Assembly: GCF_003703975.1 (NCBI RefSeq)
Contig: NZ_QTJY01000010.1
Span: 186,001 to 250,000 of the forward strand
Length of the DNA stretch: 64,000 nt
Direction: 5' to 3'
From: Larkinella soli
GTDB taxonomy: Bacteria > Bacteroidota > Bacteroidia > Cytophagales > Spirosomataceae
Shown: positions 1 to 10,159 of the stretch, one piece after another
How the letters are laid out: every line of letters begins with the position of its first letter
Position numbering within the stretch: the stretch's first letter is position 1
Made by a program: the position numbers and the translations under genes
The notes under the pieces: generated by a model
The model's input: the letters and a program-made list of their open reading frames with translations, nothing else
What the model was told of the DNA's origin: nothing
The model's database searches: none

Positions 1-251
1 TAGGTAATCTCGACCTCTCCGCTCAGTACGTTCGTTTCATCGTCCAGACTGACGCTGATCCGATAGTCGGCACGGTTCTGCCAGTAGCGGGGGCCGGGTG
101 CTCCGCTGCCCGACCGGTAGTCGTTTCCGGGCTGCATGTTGAACAGCGGGTGAAATAATTCGTGCGGGTCGTATTTGGAGGTGCCTCCGGACTGGGCCCA
201 GGCGCCGAAGCCCGAACACAGTACGCCTACCCACAATAGGAGTTTGTTCAT
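1..251 (-). CDS. M1 family metallopeptidase, N-terminal fragment
   Basis: This is the amino-terminal 83 codons of a gene running off the left edge of the window. It starts at the ATG whose complement is 249-251 (MNKLLLWVGVLC), followed by a signal peptide that probably ends at GAWA before QSGG, so the protein is exported. The segment YWQNRADYRISVSL followed by LSGEVEIT is characteristic of the first beta strands of Bacteroidota M1 aminopeptidases. These are zinc metalloproteases that trim peptides in the periplasm or at the cell surface. The HExxH zinc site would lie outside the window, so the catalytic domain is not seen. The family call rests on the N-terminal match only. Confidence 0.7.
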   Translation of the reverse strand, partial: MNKLLLWVGVLCSGFGAWAQSGGTSKYDPHELFHPLFNMQPGNDYRSGSGAPGPRYWQNRADYRISVSLDDETNVLSGEVEIT

Positions 252-350
252 GAAGGTAATGTTGAAAACAGGTAGTTGAAAGGCGTACAAATTACAACTT
301 TTCAGGGAATTATATTGAACTCCTTATCCTGTGCGCTTCCCTAAAAAATG

Positions 351-2009
351 TTAAAACAGCCGTGATGCCAGGGCGCCCTTGGCCAGCAGGTCCTGACGGA
401 TGAGCAGGTAGCTTCCGGGCTCCGGGGTTTTGACGCGAACGAAGCCGTCGGACTCGGCCCGGGTCAGGAAAGCCGAGAAACCCGAGTCCCTGGCAAAATA
501 CTTCTGCATGTCCCTGGTCATCAGGATGAAGTTGACCTCATGTTCCCGCAGGAACGTGGTGAAGTCGCTGTTGGGCGGATACAGTTCGACCCGGACCCAG
601 CGCGGAGACTGCTCCTGTCCGTACAGGAAGACCCGGTACCACTCGCGCTCCAGCGACGAGACGGTCCCTCTCAGGGACAGGGAACGGATAAACCGGATGT
701 TGTCGGCCACGGGCGTCGGAGCCGGCACCTGCCGCCGGACGGACTGGTAGATCACCCAAACCGCCATCAAAGCCGTCAGGCCAGCCACCCGGACCGGAGT
801 CCGGATGGGCCGGATCTGAATGTTCTTCAGAAAAAAAGCCGCCACGGTCAGCAGGCCGACCGCATGAAAGTAGAGGTAGTGAATACGGGGATACACCAGT
901 ATCACCGATACCAGGGAGGGAAAAAGCAGCAGGAACAGCGCCAGTTCCCGGCTGGTCAGCTTCCGGGCGCCGGCCGACCACTGCCGGAAGGTGGCCGGCC
1001 AGTTGATCAGCAACCCGGCGACGACCGCAAAGAGAGCCGCCAGAATCCATTTCCGGTAGGGCGAAGTCAGGTACGTCAGCGGAGTGTCGAACAGGACGCC
1101 GGTCATGACCCGGACTTCCTCCCGCAGCGTGTGAACGAAGTTGGTCCAGAAATGCCGGATCACCAGACCCGGTTCGGCCCGGAAGGCGTCGCTCATCGAC
1201 TGCACGTCGCTGCCGAACACGTCGGCAATCAGCCGGAACTGGTCCACGATCGGAATATTGACGGGATGGTTGTGCCAGGTGTTATAATTGATGCTGAAGT
1301 GCTGCACGAAGGCGTCGAAGCTCCGGTTCCCTTCCGACAGCGGATTGCCGAACACCACCAGCATGACCACGATCAGCGCGGCCACCCCGGCCAGCCCGAC
1401 CAGACCCATCCGGGTAGCTTCTCCTCTCCGGCGGAAGTACGGCACGAAAAACAGGCCCAGGGCAATCCCGCAGGCAATCAGCATCGTGACGTAGAACTCC
1501 GGCCGGACATAGGCGCAGACCAGCGCCGTCAGAGCCGTGATCAGCATCACCGCCTGGGCAGACCATCGTCGGGACTGGACGACACAGAGGCCCGCCAGGA
1601 TCAGACAGAGCGTGAAAGCCGAAATCCGGGGATCGAGCAGCACATTGAGGCTCGAAAATTGAAAACAGAGGGCGCAGAACAGACTGACCAGAAAGCCCGA
1701 CCGGCGCAGGTACAGATACAGGAACAGCAAAACCCCGCTCAGAAGGATCAGCAGCTGCCAGTTCAGGTAAAACTGATCGAGCGTATCGCCGGTGAAAACT
1801 CCCAGAAACCGGTACCAGGCTGCATATAGAGAGCCCCACTGGGCCAGTTTCGGATCGGGCGGAAAGGTGTAGGTCAGACCGGAATAGAGATAGGTCATCT
1901 CATCGCCGAACAGGACATCGTACCGTTGCTTCAGGTTGAAGGTCAGGGCAATGCCGGACACCGTCATGAACAAAATACCGGCCAGTTTCCAGGTCAGTCC
2001 GTTTCTCAT
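351..2009 (-). CDS. Multi-spanning membrane protein, GT-C glycosyltransferase-like
   Basis: A 552-residue integral membrane protein with about ten hydrophobic segments. An N-terminal helix is followed by an extracytoplasmic loop carrying GDEMTYLYSGL. An acidic Asp-Glu pair in the first loop is typical of the GT-C fold (ArnT/PMT-like, GT39), which transfers sugars from polyprenyl-phosphate donors. The C-terminal 120 residues form a soluble domain (FIRSLSLRGTVSSLEREWYR). I infer a lipid-linked sugar transferase but do not recognise the exact family. Its ATG overlaps the stop codon of the upstream dehydrogenase by four bases, so the two are translationally coupled although no shared pathway is obvious. 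Confidence 0.5.
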   Translation of the reverse strand: MRNGLTWKLAGILFMTVSGIALTFNLKQRYDVLFGDEMTYLYSGLTYTFPPDPKLAQWGSLYAAWYRFLGVFTGDTLDQFYLNWQLLILLSGVLLFLYLYLRRSGFLVSLFCALCFQFSSLNVLLDPRISAFTLCLILAGLCVVQSRRWSAQAVMLITALTALVCAYVRPEFYVTMLIACGIALGLFFVPYFRRRGEATRMGLVGLAGVAALIVVMLVVFGNPLSEGNRSFDAFVQHFSINYNTWHNHPVNIPIVDQFRLIADVFGSDVQSMSDAFRAEPGLVIRHFWTNFVHTLREEVRVMTGVLFDTPLTYLTSPYRKWILAALFAVVAGLLINWPATFRQWSAGARKLTSRELALFLLLFPSLVSVILVYPRIHYLYFHAVGLLTVAAFFLKNIQIRPIRTPVRVAGLTALMAVWVIYQSVRRQVPAPTPVADNIRFIRSLSLRGTVSSLEREWYRVFLYGQEQSPRWVRVELYPPNSDFTTFLREHEVNFILMTRDMQKYFARDSGFSAFLTRAESDGFVRVKTPEPGSYLLIRQDLLAKGALASRLF

Positions 2010-4954
2010 GCTTTCGTGGCTAAGGCTTCGTACAGGATTTCGGCCGGGTGCTTCGCTTTCCGCTGGGTGCCGTCCTTGATCTGGTGGCGGCAGCTGGTAC
2101 CGGCCGCGGCAATGATGACGTCTTCCGGTTGCCGGCGGACCGTCGGGAACAGCACCAGCTCCCCGATTTTCATGGAAACTTCATAATGCTCGGCTTCGTA
2201 GCCGAAGGAGCCGGCCATGCCGCAGCAGCCCGACGGAATCAGGTGAACGGTAAAGTTTTCGGGCAGCGACAGCATCTTCTTCGACGGCACGAGCGACGAC
2301 ACGGCTTTCTGCTGGCAGTGACCGTGCAGCTTGATGAGCCGTTTTTCGGTCGTGAAGGCTTCTTTCCGGATGGCTCCCCGGTCGATTTCGCGGGCCATGA
2401 ACTCCTCGAACGTCAGCGCACTTTCGGCGATTCGCCGGGCGTCGTTCAGCAGGGATTCGTCCACCAGGTCCGGGTATTCGTCACGGAAGGTCAGCAGGGC
2501 CGACGGCTCGATCCCAACCAGGGGCGTTTCCGTCGTAATCAGGTCTTTCAGCATCCGGACGTTTTTCTCGGCGATCCGCTTCGCCTGCCGCAGCAGTCCT
2601 TTCGACAGGGCCGCCCGGCCGCTTTCCTCATGCTCCGGCAGAATCACTTCATACCCAAGCTTTTCCAGCAGCAGAATGGCCTTCTGCCCGACCTCGACAT
2701 CGTTATAATTCGTAAACTCATCGCAGAACAGATACACTTTCCGCAGGCCCGCATCAGCGGCCGGCTTCCGGTTTCCGGCCCACTTCCGGAGCGTCGTCCG
2801 ATGAAGCAGCGGCATCGTGCGGTCGGGGTGAAAACCGATCACCCGGTTGGCGATCCGGCGCAGGGATTCGGTTCCCAGAACGGCGTTGTAGACCCAGGGA
2901 ACCAGCGAAGCCAGACCCGACAGGTCGGCGAAATTGGCGATGAGCCGGCTGCGCAGCGGAACGCCGTTGGCATCGTGATAGTGCTGGAGAAATTCCATCT
3001 TCAGCTTGGCCACGTCGACGTTCGACGGGCATTCGGACTTGCAGCCCTTGCAGGCCAGGCAGAGGTCGTAAACGTCCTTGATTTCTTCGTGGTCGAAGCG
3101 GTTTTCCTTTGGCGAATGCGTCAGCATCTCGCGCAGGATGTTGGCCCGGCCGCGGGTGGTTTCCTTTTCGTTGCGGGTCGCCATGTAACTGGGGCACATG
3201 GTGCCGCCCGACAGATGGGTTTTGCGGCAGTCGCCGGAGCCGTTGCACTGCTCGGCGTGTTGCAGAATGGTCTGATCGTGAAAGCGGAAGACGGTGTCGA
3301 ATCCGGGCGTTTTCTGACCGGCCTCGTACCGCAGGAACGTATCCATCGGGGGTGTCTCGACGATCTTGCCGGGGTTAAAGATGCCGTACGGGTCCCAGGT
3401 CTGTTTGATCTGCCGCATCAGCTCGTAATTCTTCGGCCCGACCATCAGCGGGATGAATTCACCCCGAAGGCGACCGTCGCCGTGTTCGCCGGACAGCGAG
3501 CCGTCGTATTTCTTCACCAGCCGGGCGATTTCCTCCGCGATCAGGCGGTATTGCCGGTGGCCTTCTTCCGTCTTCAGGTTGATGATGGGCCGCAGGTGCA
3601 GCTCGCCCGAACCCGCGTGGGCGTAATGCACCGACGACATCCCGTGTTTCGCCAGAATCTGGTTGAAGTCCCGGATGTAGTCCGGCAGGTCGCGGACGTC
3701 GACGGCGGTATCCTCGATCACCGCGACGGCTTTTTCATCCCCGGGCATATTCCCCAGCAGCCCCAGACCCGCTTTCCGCAGCGCCCAGACCATTTTGGTT
3801 TCTTCGCCGAACAGGACCGGAAAATGGTATCCCAGCCCGGCCTCCCGCATTTCGGCTTCCAGAGCGGCCGCCGACCGAAGCACGTCCTCCCGGTTGTCGC
3901 TGCCCAGTTCCACCACCAGGATCGCTCCCGGATCGCCCTGAACGAAGAAGCGGTTTTTCCGGTACAGGAGGTTGTCTTTGGTACAATCCAGAATGTAATG
4001 GTCGATCAGTTCCACCGCCCGGGGCCGGTATTTCAGCGCAATCAGGTTGGCATGAAGCGACTCCTCGATGGTATTGAAGTGGATGCAGACCAGCCCCAGT
4101 TCTTTCGGCGGGAGTGGAACCACGTTCAGTTTGATTTCGGTCAGGAAGCAGAGCGTTCCCTCCGAGCCGGCAATCAGCTTGCAGAGGTTGAAGGGTTCGG
4201 TGCCGGGCGTAAATACATCCGTTTCCAGAAGTTCGTCGAGGGCATATCCGGTATTCCGGCGCTCGATGGACCGTTTCGGAAACTGCCGCCGGATTTCTTC
4301 CTGGCTGGCCGGATCGGCCAGGATCTCGTTGGTTTTGAGGTAGATTTTGTCGAGCAGCGAGGCACTCCCGTTGTGGCGGGCGGCCGTCCCGATCAGGCTC
4401 TGATACTCGGCGGAAGCCAGCGGGCCGAATTCGGCTTCGCTCCCGTCGGCCAGCAGGGCTTTTACCGACAGCAGGTGCTCCCGCGTTGAACGATATACGA
4501 CGGAATTCGATCCGCAGGAGTTATTGCCGACCATCCCGCCGATCATGGCCCGGTTGGCGGTGGAGGTTTCCGGCCCGAAATACAGGCCATACGGTTTCAG
4601 AAACAGGTTCAGTTCATCCCGAACGACGCCCGGCTGGACGCGAACCCAGCGTTCCTGCTCGTTCAGTTCCAGAATCTTCGTAAAGTATTTGGAAACGTCC
4701 ACGACGATGCCGCTGCCCACCACCTGCCCGGCCAGGGAGGTGCCGGCCGTGCGCGGAATGAGCGAGGTCCGGTGTTCGCGGGCGAAGGCGATGAGCGTCC
4801 GTAGATCGTCGATTGATTTCGGAACGGCCACCGCCAGCGGCATTTCGCGGTAGGCCGAAGCATCGGTGGCGTAAAGAGTCCGTTGGGTAGTATCGGTGTG
4901 GAACTCGCCGTCCAGTCGGGTGGCCAGTTCCTGGAGTATCTCCTGCGTAATCAT
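2006..4954 (-). CDS. FAD-linked oxidase / Fe-S heterodisulfide-type dehydrogenase fusion (GlcD-GlcF/YdiJ-like)
   Basis: At 982 residues this is a single-chain fusion of a VAO-type flavoprotein and an iron-sulfur subunit, as in YdiJ-like D-2-hydroxyacid dehydrogenases. Residues about 30-200 form the FAD-binding PCMH domain (SLIPRTAGTSLAGQVVGSG). Residues 220-480 are the FAD-oxidase C-terminal domain, with HAGSGELHLRP and SLSGEHGDGR. Cysteine clusters follow near 567-590 (CNGSGDC, MCPSY) and 631-645 (CLACKGCKSECP). Two CCG-type domains end the protein (SGCCGMAGSFGYE near 909). Known relatives oxidise D-lactate, glycolate or 2-hydroxyglutarate and pass electrons to quinone. The actual substrate cannot be read from sequence. 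It is the first gene of the pair with the membrane protein at 351-2009. Confidence 0.88.
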   Translation of the reverse strand: MITQEILQELATRLDGEFHTDTTQRTLYATDASAYREMPLAVAVPKSIDDLRTLIAFAREHRTSLIPRTAGTSLAGQVVGSGIVVDVSKYFTKILELNEQERWVRVQPGVVRDELNLFLKPYGLYFGPETSTANRAMIGGMVGNNSCGSNSVVYRSTREHLLSVKALLADGSEAEFGPLASAEYQSLIGTAARHNGSASLLDKIYLKTNEILADPASQEEIRRQFPKRSIERRNTGYALDELLETDVFTPGTEPFNLCKLIAGSEGTLCFLTEIKLNVVPLPPKELGLVCIHFNTIEESLHANLIALKYRPRAVELIDHYILDCTKDNLLYRKNRFFVQGDPGAILVVELGSDNREDVLRSAAALEAEMREAGLGYHFPVLFGEETKMVWALRKAGLGLLGNMPGDEKAVAVIEDTAVDVRDLPDYIRDFNQILAKHGMSSVHYAHAGSGELHLRPIINLKTEEGHRQYRLIAEEIARLVKKYDGSLSGEHGDGRLRGEFIPLMVGPKNYELMRQIKQTWDPYGIFNPGKIVETPPMDTFLRYEAGQKTPGFDTVFRFHDQTILQHAEQCNGSGDCRKTHLSGGTMCPSYMATRNEKETTRGRANILREMLTHSPKENRFDHEEIKDVYDLCLACKGCKSECPSNVDVAKLKMEFLQHYHDANGVPLRSRLIANFADLSGLASLVPWVYNAVLGTESLRRIANRVIGFHPDRTMPLLHRTTLRKWAGNRKPAADAGLRKVYLFCDEFTNYNDVEVGQKAILLLEKLGYEVILPEHEESGRAALSKGLLRQAKRIAEKNVRMLKDLITTETPLVGIEPSALLTFRDEYPDLVDESLLNDARRIAESALTFEEFMAREIDRGAIRKEAFTTEKRLIKLHGHCQQKAVSSLVPSKKMLSLPENFTVHLIPSGCCGMAGSFGYEAEHYEVSMKIGELVLFPTVRRQPEDVIIAAAGTSCRHQIKDGTQRKAKHPAEILYEALATKA

Positions 4955-5439
4955 ACTGACTGAGTTTCCGGTAGTTCGGTGTCGCCGGATCGACGGAATT
5001 CAGCCTTAAAGGTACGATTTTTTTTAGACAGGCGTAAGTCGGGGCCAAAGAGCCTGAATAGTAAAAAAATACAATTCACTGATGAGGCCGGTCATGGCGG
5101 CCCGCCTGCGGCCCGGTGGCTCGAACGGTTTGGAGCTACAATTACCAAAAGACCTAATTAAGTAACAATCAGTGTATAATATTGATTATAAAGGTAACAA
5201 ATGATTTCCGGCTGACTCCAGACCTATAATTTGTATATGCAAAATATTTCCGGTATGGGTTTGTATTATCCAAATCTTTTATTGTAGTTTGCAGGCTGAG
5301 TTAAGGAGAAAAACTTATAAATCCCTGAAGATGTCGGCATTATATATTGCTTGCACAAACTATTATAGGTTTTAACCTTGACTTCCTTCGGATTATTTAT
5401 CAGTAAACAGTTGTTCCACCAATTTTCTCAAGTTAACCT
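4955..5439. other. Divergent intergenic region, AT-rich leader of the first SusC gene
   Basis: A 485-base gap lies between the minus-strand dehydrogenase and the plus-strand SusC gene. The right two thirds are strikingly AT-rich compared with the coding DNA around them. On the minus strand TACCTTTA lies about 60 bases before the dehydrogenase start and could be its -7 box. On the plus strand TAGTTTGC near 5288 is an imperfect -7-like match, which would give the SusC mRNA a leader of about 145 bases. I see no gene, riboswitch or clear terminator here. Confidence 0.4.
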
Positions 5440-8400
5440 ATGATGAAACTGTTTTTCTACTCTACACAGATTGCAGGTAGAGTACGTTCCGGTTTTTCCG
5501 GGCGGCAAAGCGGTAGTGAAAGGAACCCGAAGCCGTTGCTGACCCTGATCGCGTTCCTGCTGGGATTACAGCTGGCTTCGGCACAGGGACGCACCATTAC
5601 GGGAACGGTCACGGCCGAGGACAAAAAAGTTCTGCCGGGAGCGACGGTCCAGGTGAAGGGAACCAACCGCGGCACGGCTACCGACGGAGACGGTCGGTAT
5701 TCCCTCAGTGGCGTTCCGGAGAATGCTACCCTGGTATTCAGCTTCATCGGGATGGAAAGCCGGGAAGAAAAAGTCAACGACCGCCCCACCATCGACGTGG
5801 TGCTGATGACCGACACCAAACAGATCTCCGAAGTGGTCGTCATCGGTTATGGCACCCAGAAGGCCAAAGACGTAACGGGCGGGATCGTCGCCGTCAGCCC
5901 GAAAGACTTCAACCAGGGCGTCATTGCCTCGCCGGAGCAGCTGCTTCAGGGCCGGGCGGCCGGTGTCCAGATTACGCCGGCCAGCGGTGAACCCGGTTCG
6001 GGCGTCAACATCCAGATTCGGGGAACGGCTTCGCTGCGGAGCGGCAACAACCCGCTGTTCGTGATCGACGGCGTTCCGCTCGACGGCGGTGACGTCAGCT
6101 CGGGCGGGGTGGACTTCGGCGGAGGAGTAACGTCGGCCCGGAACCCGCTGACCTTCCTGAACCCGAACGACATCGAAAATATTTCGGTCCTGAAAGACGC
6201 TTCGGCCGCGGCCATCTACGGTTCGCGGGGCGCCAACGGCGTCGTGCTGATCACCACCCGCAAGGGAAAAGCCGGGCAGCCGGCGCTGAACTTCTCGGCC
6301 TCGACCAGTGTGTCGTCGGCCCTCAAGCGCTACGACCTGCTGAACCGGGATGAATTTCTCGCAGGCGTTAAAAAAGCCGGGGGCGATGCTTCCGCCATCG
6401 ACAAAGGCGCCAACACCGACTGGCAGGACCAGATTCTGCGCACGGGTGTTTCCCAGAACTATAACCTCGGCTTCGGGGGAGGGAATGCCGCCACCCGATA
6501 TTACTTCTCGCTCGGCTATGCCGACCAGCAGGGAATCGTCAGAAACTCCGCGATGCAGCGCCTGTCCGGCCGGATCAACGCCAGCCACAAGCTGTTCAAC
6601 GAACGCGTCACCCTGGAGGCCAACGTCACCACTTCAGGTATTAAGGACAGCTACGTGCTGAACGGGAACGACGCCGGCTATCAGGGCAACCTGATCGGGG
6701 CCGCCATCCAGGCCAACCCGACCTACCCGGTCATGCAGGGCGACACGGCCTACTTCCAGCCGGGCGGTGACTTCCGGAACCCGGCGGCCATCCTGGCATA
6801 CGACAACGACAAAGGCATGACCAACCGTACCTTAGCCAATGCCAGCGTGAGCTGGAAGATCATCGACGGCCTGACGGCCAAGGCCAACTTCGGTCTGGAC
6901 AATTCCAGCGCCGTCCGCCGGACCGCCCTGGATTCGCGGCTGAATGCCGGTTTCAGTCTGAACACCTCCAGCAACACCACCTTTTCCGTCTATGGAAACG
7001 GCCTGGCGATCATTCAGAACCGGTACCGGAATTCCCGGCTGCTGGAGTACACGCTCAATTATAACCACAAGGTCGGCAGCGGGCAACTGGATGCTCTGGC
7101 CGGGTTCTCCTACCAGAAATTTCAGAACCAGGGCCATTTTATCAACGCCAGCTTTTTCTCGACCACTCAGGACAGGATCAATTACCTCGACAATATCGGG
7201 GCGGTCAATGCCGCCAAGCAGGCCGCCTTCGCCGGTGGCTCGGATCACAGCAGGAATGACCTTCAGTCGTTTTTCGGGCGGGTCAACTACGACATCAATG
7301 ATAAGTATCTGCTGACTGCCACGCTGCGGGTCGACGGCTCCTCGCGCTTCGGGCTGAACAACAAATACGGTTCCTTCCCGTCCGTTGCGGCTGCCTGGCG
7401 TCTGTCCAATGAGGACTTCATCCCGAAAAAAGTGTTCGATGACCTGAAGCTCCGGCTCAACTACGGGATCACCGGCAACCAGGATTTCGAAGGTGGAGCC
7501 TCCAAGATCATCTTTCAGCTGAACAGCGACGGCTCGACAGTCCAGAAGAACAACCCCAATCCGGACATCAAATGGGAGGAAACCGTGGCCTACGGCGCCG
7601 GTCTGGACTTCTCGATCCTGAAGGGAAAACTGGCCGGAACGGTGGACTACTTCTACAAGTCGACGACCAACCAGTTATTCCAGGTCTTCTACGCGCAGCC
7701 TGCTCCGGTCACCTACAAATGGGTCAACCTGCCGGGCCATATCAACAATACCGGGGTCGAATTATCGCTCAGCTATCAGGCCATCCAGCGCGCCCGGTTC
7801 AACTGGGAGGTGCTTTACAATATGACCTTCCTGAAAAACAAGGTGACCGACTTCGGCAGCACGGTCGTTCCGACCGGTACGATCCACGGCCAGGGCCTCT
7901 CCGGCGCCTATGCTCAGGTCATCCGGGACGGGTACCCCATCTTTTCCTTCGTGATGCCGACCTTCACCGGATTCAACGAAAACGGGATTGCCACCTATGC
8001 GGACGGGGGCCGCTCAGCCATCCACGGCAGTCCGATTCCGAAAGTACGGCTGGGCCTGACCAACAATTTTACCTTCGGCAACTGGAGTGCCAGTCTCTTC
8101 TTCAACGGCCAGTTCGGCGGTTACATCTACAATAACACCGCCAATGCCCTGTTCCTGAAAGGGATTCTGAAAAATGGCCGGAACGTAACCAAAGAGGTCG
8201 CCGACAACGCGGAGAACCCGCTCAACCCCGGCTCCGTTTCGACCCGCTTCCTGGAGAAAAGCGACTTCGTCCGCCTGTCGAACGCCACGCTCAGCTACCG
8301 GGTTCCGATGCCGGCCCAGTCGTTCGCCAAGTCGCTGAGTATCGCGCTTACCGGGCAGAACCTGCTGCTTTTCAGCGACTACACGGGATTGGACCCCGAG

Positions 8401-8505
8401 GTGAATACCGTGAAGGTGTATAATAACATCCCCTCACTGGGTATCGACTATACGGCGTTTCCCACGGCCCGCACATTCACCCTGGGCGTCAACGTAGGCT
8501 TTTGA
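5440..8505 (+). CDS. SusC/RagA family TonB-linked outer membrane protein
   Basis: A 1021-residue TonB-dependent porin of the SusC/RagA family. It has an extended signal peptide cleaved near LASAQG, a CarboxypepD-regulatory-like domain (about 50-130, ITGTVTAEDKKVLPGATV) and a plug domain (about 135-240) with the family signature SVLKDASAAAIYGSRGANG. A 22-strand-type barrel follows and ends in GVNVGF, with a terminal aromatic as expected for BAM insertion. Such proteins import oligomeric nutrients captured by a partner SusD lipoprotein, and the next gene, 37 bases downstream, encodes one. Substrate is unknown because no glycoside hydrolase, protease or sensor is adjacent. Start chosen at the first ATG of ATGATG, in the context AACCTATGATGAA. 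Confidence 0.95.
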   Translation: MMKLFFYSTQIAGRVRSGFSGRQSGSERNPKPLLTLIAFLLGLQLASAQGRTITGTVTAEDKKVLPGATVQVKGTNRGTATDGDGRYSLSGVPENATLVFSFIGMESREEKVNDRPTIDVVLMTDTKQISEVVVIGYGTQKAKDVTGGIVAVSPKDFNQGVIASPEQLLQGRAAGVQITPASGEPGSGVNIQIRGTASLRSGNNPLFVIDGVPLDGGDVSSGGVDFGGGVTSARNPLTFLNPNDIENISVLKDASAAAIYGSRGANGVVLITTRKGKAGQPALNFSASTSVSSALKRYDLLNRDEFLAGVKKAGGDASAIDKGANTDWQDQILRTGVSQNYNLGFGGGNAATRYYFSLGYADQQGIVRNSAMQRLSGRINASHKLFNERVTLEANVTTSGIKDSYVLNGNDAGYQGNLIGAAIQANPTYPVMQGDTAYFQPGGDFRNPAAILAYDNDKGMTNRTLANASVSWKIIDGLTAKANFGLDNSSAVRRTALDSRLNAGFSLNTSSNTTFSVYGNGLAIIQNRYRNSRLLEYTLNYNHKVGSGQLDALAGFSYQKFQNQGHFINASFFSTTQDRINYLDNIGAVNAAKQAAFAGGSDHSRNDLQSFFGRVNYDINDKYLLTATLRVDGSSRFGLNNKYGSFPSVAAAWRLSNEDFIPKKVFDDLKLRLNYGITGNQDFEGGASKIIFQLNSDGSTVQKNNPNPDIKWEETVAYGAGLDFSILKGKLAGTVDYFYKSTTNQLFQVFYAQPAPVTYKWVNLPGHINNTGVELSLSYQAIQRARFNWEVLYNMTFLKNKVTDFGSTVVPTGTIHGQGLSGAYAQVIRDGYPIFSFVMPTFTGFNENGIATYADGGRSAIHGSPIPKVRLGLTNNFTFGNWSASLFFNGQFGGYIYNNTANALFLKGILKNGRNVTKEVADNAENPLNPGSVSTRFLEKSDFVRLSNATLSYRVPMPAQSFAKSLSIALTGQNLLLFSDYTGLDPEVNTVKVYNNIPSLGIDYTAFPTARTFTLGVNVGF

Positions 8506-8542
8506 TTCAGGAACTGATCTAACCACCTAACATTTCCATTCA

Positions 8543-10099
8543 ATGAATTTTTCAACTTACCGGACCATTGGCCTGCTGGGTTCGTTTCTGCTGGTCGGCA
8601 CTTTCGGCTGCACGGACCTGGACGATACGGTTTTAGGCAATATTTCGGCTTCGGAGGTAACCGAGGGCGGAACAAAAATCGACCCGAACGGCGCCCTGCA
8701 GGGGGCTTATGCCGCCCTGAACAACATCGCAGCGGCTCCCGACAAGACGTTTGCCATGGAAGAACACCCTTCCGACGAGATGATGGGACCGACGCGCGGA
8801 ACCGACTGGGACGACTTCGGAACCTGGCGCAAACTGCACCAGCATACCTGGACGCCGGACCACAACCAGATTACCAACGCCTGGGACGACCTGAACTCGG
8901 GCATCTTCAAGGCGACGCAGGCCATCTCGGCCGCCGGCAGCAACAACCAGATCAAGGCGGAAGCGAGTTTTCTCCGGGCGTTCTTTATGTTCTACGTCGT
9001 GGACCTGTACGGCCAGGTACCCTTCCGGGAAGTAAACGAAAATGCCGAGGCCAACCCGAAGGTCTTCACCCGCTCGCAGGCCGTCGACTACCTGATCAAG
9101 GACCTGGAATTTGCCGTCGCCAATCTGGGGACCAACCCACCCAACAAGGCAACCAAGGAAGCCGCTCAGTTTCTGCTGGCCAAGGTATATCTGAACAAGG
9201 CCGTGTATAAGCAGGACCCCTCGAATCCGGCCGGACCGTTCACCTTCGCCAGGGAAGACATGGACAAGGTCATCGAGTACGGCAACGCCGTCATCAAATC
9301 CGGGAAGTTCGCTCTCCAGCCGTCGGGCAAATACTTCGATAATTTCCACCCGGAAAATTCGACCCGCTCGAAGGAGTTGATCTTCACCATTGCCAACGAC
9401 CGCACGGCTCAGCCGGGCAACGTCCGGACCCGCTACTACATGACGCTGCACTATAATCAGAAGCCAAGCAGCTGGAACGGATTTACGACCCTTTCGGAAT
9501 TCTATAACAGCTTCGACAAAAAGGACGAACGGCTGGGAGCCGCCATTCCCGGCATCACGGACGTGATCGGAACCCGGGCCGGCTTCCTCGTCGGACAGCA
9601 GAACGACGAAAAAGGCAACCCGCTCAAAACCCGCAACGGGTCCCCGCTGGCCTACACTCCCAACGTCAACCTGGGCTACGCGACGGAAGCCGAGGGCATC
9701 CGGGTGATCAAATACCAGCCCGAACCCGGTTTTCTCGACAGCCCGCAGAATGATTACGTCTTCTTCCGCTACGCCGACCTGCTGCTGATGAAAGCCGAAG
9801 CCATCATGCGCGGGGGCAAGGATCCCATGGGCGAAACGACCGAAGCCATCGTGAACAACCTCCGCAAAACCCGCGGGGTAGGCCCGAAAAACCCGGTCGA
9901 TGCCAAGGCGATGCTCGCCGAACGGGGATATGAGCTCTACTGGGAAGGCTGGCGCCGGAATGACCAGATCCGGTTCGGAACTTTCCTCGACCCGGTCGAC
10001 CAGCGGCCGCAGAAATCACCTGCTACCGCCGTGCTGTTCCCGATCCCGCAACGGGCCATCGACAGTAATCCCAACCTGAGACAGAATCCGGGTTATTAG
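8543..10099 (+). CDS. RagB/SusD family nutrient-uptake lipoprotein
   Basis: A 518-residue surface lipoprotein. The signal peptide ends in a lipobox with Cys23 (GTFGCTDLDD). The body has the SusD tetratricopeptide-like helices, with typical motifs such as AEASFLRAFFMFYVVDLYGQVP, split here as AEASFLRAFF and VDLYGQVP, and ERGYELYWEGWRRNDQIRFG near the end. It sits over the extracellular mouth of the SusC barrel encoded immediately upstream and binds ligand. The stop codon is followed 24 bases later by a strong terminator, so the SusC-SusD pair forms its own transcription unit. Confidence 0.95.
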   Translation: MNFSTYRTIGLLGSFLLVGTFGCTDLDDTVLGNISASEVTEGGTKIDPNGALQGAYAALNNIAAAPDKTFAMEEHPSDEMMGPTRGTDWDDFGTWRKLHQHTWTPDHNQITNAWDDLNSGIFKATQAISAAGSNNQIKAEASFLRAFFMFYVVDLYGQVPFREVNENAEANPKVFTRSQAVDYLIKDLEFAVANLGTNPPNKATKEAAQFLLAKVYLNKAVYKQDPSNPAGPFTFAREDMDKVIEYGNAVIKSGKFALQPSGKYFDNFHPENSTRSKELIFTIANDRTAQPGNVRTRYYMTLHYNQKPSSWNGFTTLSEFYNSFDKKDERLGAAIPGITDVIGTRAGFLVGQQNDEKGNPLKTRNGSPLAYTPNVNLGYATEAEGIRVIKYQPEPGFLDSPQNDYVFFRYADLLLMKAEAIMRGGKDPMGETTEAIVNNLRKTRGVGPKNPVDAKAMLAERGYELYWEGWRRNDQIRFGTFLDPVDQRPQKSPATAVLFPIPQRAIDSNPNLRQNPGY

Positions 10100-10122
10100 A
10101 CCCTCCTGCCCCACCATCGGCC

Positions 10123-10159
10123 ACCCCCGTTCCGACCCGGAACGGGGGTTTTTGTTTTT
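10123..10159 (+). terminator. Rho-independent terminator of the first susCD pair
   Basis: A perfect 11-bp stem (ACCCCCGTTCC at 10123-10133 paired with GGAACGGGGGT at 10139-10149) has a GACCC loop and is followed by TTTTGTTTTTC. It lies 24 bases after the SusD stop codon. Confidence 0.9.

Noticed and set aside
2048-4489. 813-codon open frame antisense to the dehydrogenase
   Set aside because: Composition rich in Arg, Gln, His and Gly with no domain; a shadow of the minus-strand gene.
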